64,000 bases of DNA from Nymphaea colorata (Eukaryota; Streptophyta; Magnoliopsida; Nymphaeales; Nymphaeaceae): the NCBI RefSeq assembly GCF_008831285.2, contig NC_045141.1, positions 17,656,106 through 17,720,105 of the forward strand, read 5' to 3'. Below, one piece after another: positions 1 through 9,024 of the stretch (position 1 is its first letter; each line of letters opens with the position of its first letter). A program made the position numbers and the translations under genes. The notes below the pieces were generated by a model that was not told where the DNA came from, did not search any database, and was given only the letters and a program-made list of their open reading frames with translations.

Positions 1-863
1 ACATATTATGAGCGGAAAATTACTAAAATGCTCTTGCTGACTAAATGGAATGCTCTTCTACTTCTACTACAAGAGCAAAAGTAGTATGGAGCAAAAATGT
101 CCATGAAAAATGTCCTTCAATTTATACCATGTTTTGGGTGTTATATGCATAACATGGAAATTATCGTCATTTTATGACACAATTGAAATTCCTAAGTCTT
201 TTATGGAGGTTACCTTGCATATTATGGAAATGAAATCCCTCCCTCCTTATTGACGTACAAGGACTTGCTATACTTCTTGTCACGCCCACCTTTACGGGTC
301 ATAACTTTCATTTTAGCTTCCTACTCTCTTGAAATTGATTGCCTACTTTATGACTTATACTTGAAACATATTTTCTTTCTTGCTTCTGCTCCTCCATGTG
401 TTACTCTTTTATATCTTTTGGTTCGTGTATTTATCCTTCAACCCATACCTTTATGTACTAACAATCGCGGATTGAACGGACGTTGCTTGTTATAGGATGA
501 AACGCCGTGACACCCAAATTGGCCTCAGATTTAAAAGTATTTTTGGTTTTAATTTCGCCTTATCAACGCACAACGTAAAATATTGGGCAACACTGATCCT
601 GTCTGGGGAATTAGTCACAAAAGCGTCTCTACAAGTGAAAAAATGATCCTTCATTAGAACGGAGGGAAGCTTCTCGCTCCTCCGAGGATGAGAAAGGAGA
701 AGGAGAAGACGACGACGGGCGAGAGGGAGTGAGAACTAGCATTTGAGAAACGAATGCGGAGGGGAGGGGGATTCCTTTCCTCGTAGGCGATCCATGAAGG
801 GGAGAGAGACGATGATGGCCGCCTTTTTTCCCCTCCGATCGTTCGCCACGCCCTAGTATATAG

Positions 864-1123
864 ATGCTAAGCTCTGCAATTTCAAGGGTCGATTTTTCCA
901 TGTTCTTCAAGTTCCTCGTCACTGCTCTCCTGGGCGCCGCGGCGCTCCGTCTCATCAGGGATACAGCCTCCAGGTACCTGACGGTCGGGAGATTGGGGGG
1001 ACACCGGAGACCGGGGGCCGCAGGAGGTCGGACGGGTCATGGCGGTGGCAATCAATGCGTCTGCTTCGTCTGCCACAGGCCGTCCACCAAGAAATGCTCG
1101 CGGTGCAAGGCTGTGCGCTACTG
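864..1123 (+). CDS. First exon of a MYND-type ubiquitin-specific protease (UBP15-19 class), partial gene
   Basis: The exon opens with an N-terminal hydrophobic stretch (FFKFLVTALL, about residues 14-23) and ends in the first half of a MYND zinc finger (CVCFVC, then KKCSRCKAVRY). The CSRCKAVRYC core is the signature of the Arabidopsis UBP15-19 deubiquitinases. The reading frame ends at TAC TG followed by GTATGG, so the next Cys codon would be split by a phase-2 intron, as expected for this family. No downstream exon (rest of the finger, or the peptidase C19 domain) was found before the palindrome centre or elsewhere in the window, so this is a duplicated 5' gene fragment. The coding frame itself is open. 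It could be expressed only as a truncated product or a non-coding RNA. Confidence 0.75.
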
Positions 1124-3995
1124 GTATGGGATGGAATTCCTACTTTCTCTTCATGCATTGGTCGTTTGCCTTTTTTTTCCCTTCGGTGTTCTTAATTCCT
1201 TATCGTTTTGTGTTGAGTACTTTTTTTTTTTTGGGGAATAGTTCTGCTAATTGGTCCTAGTATTGGACTGATAATTATCCGGTATTTCCTTGTCCCTGCT
1301 GAGGATTTGGTTGATTTGTTGGTACCATATTCCGAGGTCCTAATTACTTAAATAAACTCGATGAAGTGGCTGCCATTTGGTATTGTCCGGATTCCACATG
1401 GTTTGTTGGTTTTGGACTTGCGTGGTTGTTGGCAATATGATCATGCATCATTGTTGTGGTGATGTTCTTCAAACTTCAAAGGGAATACTCTCATGTTTCT
1501 TATTTTTCACGTAACCCATAGTTTTAGGTTGAGGCGAAGATTCTGTTAGGTGTTAATTCCTTTGTGGATTTGGAGGTTTATGTATGCCGTGCTATTTTGG
1601 CGCTCGAAATTGCTTTCTTGGGGTTCAAGTATAAGCCTGGTGTTATTGCCTCAAGATAATGACTGAAGTTTGATTTGTCTCCCAGTTTCATGTTGTTTAC
1701 TTCTTATGGTTATCTGGTTTCACAAATTTAAATCCATTCCAAAGAAAAATACAGACCTCATAAATTCATGAGCATCTTCCTGTTTCCCATATCCAAGATT
1801 TTCACCAATGTTAGGAATGGGAGAAAGGATATTGATTGGTGAAAAAGGGTTGATATATAATTATGGAAAAGCTGATGTTGTTTGTCTGGGAGTTATTGCA
1901 TGTCTTCTCATAAGCAGCATTCTTATTCACAACTAAGTTTAATAAATGGAGCCAGCATGATCCTGTAATTTCTCCTTTTCCCATTAATAAGAAGTTTTTT
2001 TTTTCCCATTGATTGGCAACTAAATCAATTTCTAGAAAGTTTAATAACTTTTTGTTCAAAACTCTCTCTCTTTTCCCCCACCTTGACTATGTACAGCCAG
2101 AAGAGTGGCATTTAGCTGAGTTCAAAACAGACTGATTAGTTCTTTGCTGAACAGGCCCTTTGTTGACTGACTTTCCTTCTCTCAGCATCCCCCCATCTCC
2201 TCCCATATCTGGTAGGCTGAATGCTTTTCTTTTTAAAATATCCCGAGGTTCTCAAGTGGGAAATTTATTTAACGTTCCTCTGTTTGGTGTCTCGTGAGGC
2301 CTAGGGTCCCTCACGGCCATCGAATCCAGAAAGAATGAAATCTTTTTCAACAATCCCCAGAGAAGGGAAAACAATTCCCAAAAATATTTATAGTCCCTCC
2401 GACTACTAATCCCTGGTTTTTGAATTCGCTTAACATGGATTTGAGGTATCCAATCTGAAGCTATCAAACATAGCTTCCATACCTTTATAAAGAAAAAGGC
2501 TGAGTTGGAAGGGTACTCATCGTGGAAAGTGTTAAACGAAGCATTCAGCCTTCTTTCTGGATTCAGATGGAAAAGATAGTTTAACACTTTCCACGATAAG
2601 TACCCTCCTAGCTCAGCCTTTTTCTTTATAAAGGTATGGAAGCTATGTTTGATAGCTTCAGATTGGATACTCAAATCTATGTTAAGCGAATTCAAGAACC
2701 AGGGATTAGTAGTCGGAGGGACCATAAATATTTTTGGGAATTGTTTTCCCTTCCCTCGGGATTGTTGAAAAAGATTTCCTTCTTTCTGGATTCGACGGCC
2801 ATGAGGGACCCTAGGCCTCACGATACACCAAACAGAGGAACGTTAAATAAATTTCCCACTTGAGAACCTCGGGATATTTTAAAAAGAAAAGCATTCAGCC
2901 TACCAGATATGGGAGGAGATGGGGGGATGCTGAGAGAAGGAAAGTCAGTCAACAAAGGGCCTGTTCAGCAAAGAAACTAATCAGTCTCTTTTGAACTCAG
3001 CTAAATGCCACTCTTCTGGCTGTACATAGTCAAGGTGGGGGAAAAGAGAGAGAGAGTTTTGAACAAAAAGTTATTAAACTTTCTAGACATTGATTTAGTT
3101 GTCAATCAATGGGGGAAAAAAAAAACTTCTTATTAATGGGAAAAGAAGAAATTACAGGATCATGCTGGCTCCATTTATTAAACTTAGTTGTGAATAAGAA
3201 TTCTGCTTATGGGAAGACATGCAATAACTCCCAGACAAACAACATCAGCTTTTCCATAATTATATATTAACTCTTTTTCACCAATCAATATCCTTTCTTG
3301 CATTCCTAACATTGGTGGAAATCTTGGATATGGGAAACAGGAAGATGCTCATGAATTTATGAGGTCTGTATTTTTCTTTGGAATGGATTTAAATTTGTGA
3401 AACATAACCATAAGAAGTAAACAGCATGAAAACTGGGAGACAAATCAAACTTCTTTCATAACTTGAGGCAATAACACCAGGCTTATACTTGAACCCCAAA
3501 AAAGCAATTTCCAGCGCCAAAATAGCAAGGCATACATAAACCTCCAAATCAACAAAGGAACTAACACCTAACAGAATCTTCGCCTCAACCTAAAACTATG
3601 GGTTACCTGAAAAATAAGAAACATGAGAGTCCTTTTGAAGTTTGAAGAACATCACCACAACAATGATGCATGATCATATTGCCAACAACCACTCAAGTCC
3701 AAAACCAACAAGCTATGTGGAATCCGGACAATACCAAATCGCAGCCACTTCATTGAGTTTATTTAAGTAATTAGGACCTCGGAATATGGTACCAACAAAT
3801 CAACCAAATCCTCAGCAGGGACAAGCGGATAATAACGAAACCACGAATACGATCAGTCCAATACCAGGACCAATTAGCAGAACTAATCCCCCAAAAAAAG
3901 TACTCAACACAAAACCATAAGGAACTAAGAACAACGAAGGCGAAAAAAGGCAAACGACGAATGCATGAAGAGAAAGTAGGAATTCCATCCCATAC

Positions 3996-4247
3996 CAGTA
4001 GTGCACAGCCTTGCACCGCTAGCATTTTTTGGTGGACGGCCTGCGGTAGACGAAGCAGACGCCATTGATTACCACTGCATGCGTCCAACCCCCGCTGTCC
4101 TGCGTCGTCCCCCAATCTCCCGACCGTCAGGTACCTCGAGGCTGTATCCCTGACGAGACGGACCGCCGCGGCGCCCACCAGGAGAGCAGTGACGAGGAAC
4201 TTGAAGAACGTGGAAAAATCGACCCTTGAGATTGCAGAGTTTAGCAT
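3996..4247 (-). pseudogene. Decayed mirror copy of the UBP MYND first exon
   Basis: This is the right-arm counterpart of the exon at 864-1123, on the opposite strand. The start (MLNSAISRVDFS), the hydrophobic segment and the GTATGG donor are preserved. A one-base insertion just before the finger (near 4070) shifts the frame, and within the finger the Ser codon after KKC has become TAG (near 4020), with an Arg to His change further on. It therefore cannot encode the MYND finger. The left copy lacks these lesions, so the damage arose after the inverted duplication or by unequal decay. Confidence 0.8.
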
Positions 4248-5775
4248 CTATATACTAGGGTGTGGCGAGCGAACGGAAGGGAGAGAAGGCGGCCGTCGTC
4301 GTCTCTCTCCCCTTCATGGATCGCCTACAAGGAAAGGAATCCCCCTCCCCTCCGCGTTCGTTTCCCAAATGCTAGTTCTCACTCCCTCTCGCCCTTCGTC
4401 GTCTTCTCCGTCTCCTTTCTCATCCTCGGAGGAGCGAGAAGCTTCCCTCCCTTCTAATGAAGGATCATTTTTCACTTGTGGAAGACGCTTTTCTGACTAA
4501 TTCCCCGGACAGGATCAGTGTTGCCCAATATTTTACGTTGTGCGGTGATAAGGCGAAATTAAAACCAAAAATACTTTTAAATCTGAGGCCAATTTGGGTG
4601 TCACGGCGTTTCATCCTGTAACAAGCAACCTCCGTTCAATCCGCCATTGTTAGTAAATAAAAGGTATGGGTTGAAGGATAAATACACGAACCAAAAGATA
4701 TAAAAGAGTGACACATGGAGGAGCAGAAGTAAGAAAGAAAATATTTTTCAAGTATAAGGCAATCAATTTCAAGAGAGTAGGAAGCTAAAATGAGAGTTAT
4801 GGCCCGTAAAGGTGGGCGTGGCAAGTAGTATAGCAAGCATCAATAAGGAGGGATGGATTTCATTTCCATAATATGCAAGGTAACCCCCAAAAAGACTTAG
4901 GAATTTCAATTGTGTCATAAAGTGACGATAATTTTCACGTTATGCCTATAACTTCCAAAACATGGTATAAATTGAGGGACATTTTTCATGGACATTTTTG
5001 CTCCATACTACTTTTGCTCTTGTAGTAGAAGAGCATTCCTCAGCAGGAGCATTTTAGTAATTTTCAGCTCATAATAAGTAATAACATTTAAAATTGTAAA
5101 AGCATGCAGGTTTTTGAAAATCCTACAAAGAAGGTGGGTGTTTCTAGAATCTTGCGCCATACGTATATTTGGTCCTCGACTTCCTCCACTTTCTGTGTTT
5201 TGAGGACATTCAAGTTTTCATTTTTTTTTTCCCTTTTGTGTCTTGCAACCGCTTTCTTCCTCGAGAATGAAAGTTATTAAAAGGTTGGTAGGTGGCATTC
5301 CTGTATATGTGCCTAACAAAACTCATTGAGAATAGTATATTGCATCACATAAGCGACTGGCCTGGCTGTATACCAAGGGAGGCAACTTGGTCGTATTTCT
5401 ATTAAGAAACTTTCAGTAACTGACATAATAAAGAAGAACTTTCAAAATGAAAAAAAAAATCCTGTTTCCTTTTCATGGTGTAAATATTATATAAGCTTGT
5501 TTTTTTTTGGGTGTTCTGTAATGTCCATAAGCAACTCCCCACTTTGGAGTGACCTCCTCCTTTGATCCTTGATTACAAGTAGAACCTCCAAACCAGATGG
5601 ATTCATAATTTATGATTATCATATCAAATCCAACCTAAACTAAGTTAATATATTTATGTTCCGCGGAAAGTGAACTGTTTTCTTCCATTTTTTGGGGATA
5701 CGTAAGTTTGGGTTATGCATTGTAGATGCTTTGACAGTAGGCCCGTCAGGGAGCTTGTCCTTGGTTATGCAGACT

Positions 5776-5776
<1 letters not shown>

Positions 5777-5814
<38 letters not shown>
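5777..5814. repeat. (TA)n microsatellite
   Basis: About 18 uninterrupted TA units are read directly. The tract borders the dispersed 135-bp segment that follows it. Confidence 0.95.
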
Positions 5815-5816
<2 letters not shown>

Positions 5817-5817
5817 C

Positions 5818-5952
5818 TTTCAAGAAGAGGTGTTCCCTTAATTATTTTGTTGGTAATCTTTATTACAAACCAGAGAAAATTTTCTCATTGTTTTGAACAA
5901 ATCCAGTCAAGTTAAACCATAATTGTGCCACCAACTAAAGTGACCCAATTTA
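5818..5952 (+). repeat. Dispersed repeat, copy 1 (partner at 20828-20964)
   Basis: This 135-nt stretch, beginning TTTCAAGAAG and ending GACCCAATTTA, matches 20828-20964 with only a few substitutions and one- or two-base indels. Both copies are preceded by TA-rich sequence and are in the same orientation. It is probably part of a transposable-element family; no termini or target duplication were resolved. Confidence 0.85.
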
Positions 5953-6345
5953 TTTCGGACAAAAATATTAGGTCGCCTCCCACCTTTTAGGGGGTTGGAC
6001 TTAAGACATTCAACTTGAAAGAGGCCAAGAGTTTAATACTCAACCATGATTCATAGCTGCCCCAACTTGCAAGAAAGAACAAATAAAACAAACACAAAAA
6101 GAAAGATAAAAGAAGTTGTCAATACCACGGTTACCACCTAGTTTTCCTCCCCTTTATGATTAATCTTAGGAACAATAACAAAAAAGTGACTCTCTCTCCC
6201 TCTCATATCTGTTCTTGGTTTGTCCAACTTAACTTGGTTGAATGACATCCGATTGTTACTTTGTTTTGCTATTGGATGCTATGATTTCGACCTTTTAACT
6301 GCACCTTCACTTCTTTGCCTCGACTACTAAGCGGTTCAGAACATA

Positions 6346-6615
6346 ATGTCATGTCATGCCTTAAGACAGATATACAGACAACAACTGCTGAAACCAATGG
6401 ATGATGAACAGGTCTGTTTAATGATGCAAGAAGTGGACAAGAAGGGTGCTCTTCGCCCTGACATGTTTACTGGTCGGTTCTACAAGCAGTACTTTTGGGG
6501 AGGAATGGGGGACGATGGCTGCCAACCTCTAGAAAGTGATCTCAACAACAGGTGCATCCTTCACAGAATAAACAGGAACAAGTGTTATTATGATGCCAAG
6601 GAAAGAAAACTTTGA
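6346..6615 (+). CDS. Unidentified coding-like fragment, 89 codons
   Basis: The ORF has ordinary protein-like composition (charged and aromatic residues, no low complexity), including the segments LLKPMDDEQVCLMMQEVDKK and DMFTGRFYKQYFWGG. It stands out from the AT-rich flanks and could be a single exon or a gene remnant. I do not recognise the family. It lies on the same strand as, and 1.7 kb before, another orphan coding-like fragment at 8282-8665, so both could derive from one gene or pseudogene. No start context or splice sites were settled. Confidence 0.35.
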   Translation: MSCHALRQIYRQQLLKPMDDEQVCLMMQEVDKKGALRPDMFTGRFYKQYFWGGMGDDGCQPLESDLNNRCILHRINRNKCYYDAKERKL

Positions 6616-7120
6616 GCCATCCACACTTATGACCCATTAATTTATGTGACTTTCTCTACAAATTTATTGTCTGTTGAGAATCGCAATGCATAAGCTTGTA
6701 ATTATTTGCCAAAAAGCCTTTTTCTAGAAAGGTTGAGGCAGTGTCATCCTGTTTCTCCTTTCTTGTTTCTCTTTGCCATAGAACTGCTTTATCTGGTGTT
6801 GGATGAGTAAGAAAGTGAGTACTGGTGAAATTGGGGACGCCTGAGTTGAACCATGGATATGAAAATTAATTTCCTGCGAGTGGAGATCTAAGGATGTTCA
6901 TATCACTCACGAAGTTGCAACTAATGTCTCCCCAAATAAACGATCTGCCAAACAGCAGGATTCTATTAGTAGACGATGGGCTCTGTTAGAAGAGAGGATT
7001 CCTCTTTTTAAATTGATTTGGCGAAATGAAAAGTAGATGCCAACGTCTACTTGTAAGTTTGATATCAAGGGTATCAACTGAACAAAGTTTGCCAAACCCC
7101 GGTTCATGTGGGAGCATTTG

Positions 7121-7220
7121 GTAACAGGAACACTATTCTTTAGGAGGTCTGTTTCATTAACCTATCCCAATCTTTGGGACATATTTATAAAACATTATGT
7201 TTCATAAGTGTTCCTGTTAT
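7121..7220. mobile_element. Small MITE-like inverted-repeat element
   Basis: GTAACAGGAACACT at 7121-7134 is inverted as AGTGTTCCTGTTAT at 7207-7220, bracketing about 70 bp. The interior wording (CAATCTTTGGGACA, then TTTATAAAACAT) resembles degenerate stretches near 41200-41720 and 46440-46600, suggesting a MITE family. No convincing target duplication was found. Confidence 0.45.
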
Positions 7221-7621
7221 AAAACAGCTTCTAACAGGGACATTGTGTGAGTGTCACACAAATGTGTGGGAATCCACCCCAAGAGCATATTTATGGAACA
7301 TCCATAAAGTGTTTTTGCTGAAAAATGATCCATGATATATTACTTGTACAACTTGAATCATGGTCTGGTAGGAGTCTGCCTTGTTACCGCAGCTTATTAT
7401 CTCATAGAAAAGAGTATTGAAGCAGCCATTTGAGGGGTGTCAACAGATGCTACTCGCATCAGACCCAGGTGCACTCGACCTGGTCCGAGTATCAAGTACC
7501 GCTGATCTAGATAAGAGTTAGCGACAACTATGCTTGGTCATGCAAGTTCTGCACATGTCAATCTTGGTTCCCATCTAATAAAATATTACACCTTTATGTT
7601 TTCAACGGAAATTCTGATGGG

Positions 7622-8062
7622 TTTTTAGTAAAGATGTCAACACGTCGGATTTAAATCAAATGTACCCTTAACCATATCTGTTTTTAGGATGTTCACACAT
7701 TTGCATTCAGATTCAAATACAAACAAAGAAAAGTCATATTCGAATATGAAAACCGATTTCACAAATTTGAATCTAATCCAAATCTGATCTTTACATTCAT
7801 ATCCGCATCCGAATTTGAATTTTGAACTGATTTAGCCGATTTTCAAAATGTACGAGCTTTAGATATGGGATATCTGTTTAAAAATAAATATGATATGAAT
7901 CCATATCCGAATCTGATTGAATATTTAAGTATATCTGAATCTGAACAGATGTCATTTTTTAAGTCTGTGATTTCTTAATCAGATATCAAATTTATTTTCA
8001 TATCAGATTTTTTTGAAATGATTCGGTTAGATACGTTATCTAAATCCGATATATTGGCTTCC
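7622..8062. repeat. Dispersed AT-rich repeat with ATCCGAATC-type motifs, copy 1
   Basis: The segment is full of variants of GAATCCGAAT and TCATATCCG and shares ordered blocks (for example AAAGAAAAGTCATAT) with 43315-43570. Related wording occurs at 63780-64000, apparently in the other orientation. It is probably a retroelement or MITE-derived repeat, with no coding content. Confidence 0.55.
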
Positions 8063-8233
8063 CAAGTTTTTAGTCTATCCTGAAGTAGAATGTGAGTCAT
8101 GTACAGACTTTTGTCCCACAGATATCAAACCTATGGTGTGCTCCAAACAGTAATTGGAGGAGATTTTTCTCTCATAAAAAAAACCCAGATCCGTCCTCTT
8201 AGATTTTGTACAGGCAGGTTGCCAGTTCAACCC

Positions 8234-8665
8234 AACCATTGGTAAGTACTCGGCTCCGATGCCGAGATTCTTTCACAATTCATGAACAAGGAATATGAAA
8301 TCATCTCGGCTGATATGTACAAGGGCAATGTAACTTTTAATTCACCTGAAAAATACAGAATGAAGATGGTGGGCCTTTCTCAAATTCAGAAACGGAATGC
8401 ACCTGATCTTCTCACAGGGCTGATGGCCTGCTTCCCAACCTTTAAAGATCGGACAGGAGCTGTGGCAGACCCCATTATCATGGAATTCCCCATGGTTGAC
8501 GATAAGCGGAGAACAAATTTGATGGGGTTAGCAGACATGTTTCTAAGCAGAAAAATAAATCGTTTACTCTGTTGGCTGGTGCATGCAATGCAGTTAGTTG
8601 TGTACTTCCTGATTAAGCCGCGAAAAAGAAAAATTAAACATGTGGAGAGTTTTCAAGTTGTATGA
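8234..8665 (+). CDS. Unidentified coding-like fragment
   Basis: An open frame from just after an in-frame TAA (near 8240) runs to TGA at 8663-8665; the first Met is at 8282. The translated stretch from ILSQFMNKEYEIISADMYKG through NAPDLLTGLMACFPTFKD to MVDDKRRTNLMGLADMFLS looks like genuine globular protein, while the last 30 residues look like read-through into non-coding DNA. An intron donor may therefore fall near 8560. I cannot assign a family. It may be an exon of the same gene or pseudogene as the fragment at 6346. Confidence 0.4.
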
Positions 8666-9024
8666 CTACTAATTGTCATCTGAATTAGAAAGAAAAGGTA
8701 GTACAAGGTGTGGAGCCACATGGGGACTGGGGCATAACCGCAGAAATACAAAATTACATAAATGTCTTTACAAAAAAAAAAAATCATCTATTAAGTATAG
8801 ATCAAGCTCCACACTCGGACATTTGATCCTGGAATGTGAAATTAAACTTGTGTTATATGTGAACCAGACATTTTTAGCTTTTTCGCAACATCAAACCATT
8901 TGCACAAACGAAACTTGAGTCATGCAAATTATGTGTAAAAAAGCAATTCATTTATATGTGCCCATCCTTCATAAAAGTGAGATAAAGCAGAAACAAAGGT
9001 TGACTTAGATATAAACCGTTGAGA
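8666..9024. other. Short intergenic region, 3' flank of the AVT1-like gene
   Basis: AT-rich sequence between the orphan fragment and the AVT1-like stop codon. It probably includes that gene's 3' UTR on the minus strand. Nothing else seen. Confidence 0.4.

Larger units (their letters stand above)
1..5085. repeat. Giant inverted repeat, arms of about 2.5 kb
   Basis: The left arm (1-2537) reappears as reverse complement at 2579-5085. The innermost perfect pairing is 2521-2537 with 2579-2595, leaving a 41-nt spacer at 2538-2578. Homology runs through intergenic sequence, a UBP promoter region, first exon and the start of its intron, out to the window edge, so the left arm may continue beyond position 1. 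By eye the arms are about nine-tenths identical, with substitutions and small indels throughout, so the duplication is not recent. Long ORFs across the centre (for example 2252-2821 minus) are near-palindromic translations and are not treated as genes. No terminal inverted repeat or target duplication typical of a transposon was recognised at 5085. Confidence 0.93.
5086..6345. other. Intergenic stretch with a TA microsatellite and a duplicated 135-bp segment
   Basis: No gene was recognised. It contains a (TA)n tract at 5777-5814 and, immediately after it, a segment at 5818-5952 that recurs at 20828-20964. The remainder is AT-rich sequence without recognisable coding signal. Confidence 0.6.
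6616..8233. other. Intergenic stretch with a small inverted-repeat element and a dispersed repeat
   Basis: No gene seen. It holds a 100-bp hairpin-like element at 7121-7220 and a longer dispersed repeat at about 7622-8062 rich in GAATCCGAA-like motifs. The rest is unremarkable. Confidence 0.5.

Noticed and set aside
2252..2821. 189-codon minus-strand ORF across the palindrome centre
   Set aside because: Its translation is the two palindrome arms read in succession; there is no family resemblance and it is explained by the inverted repeat.
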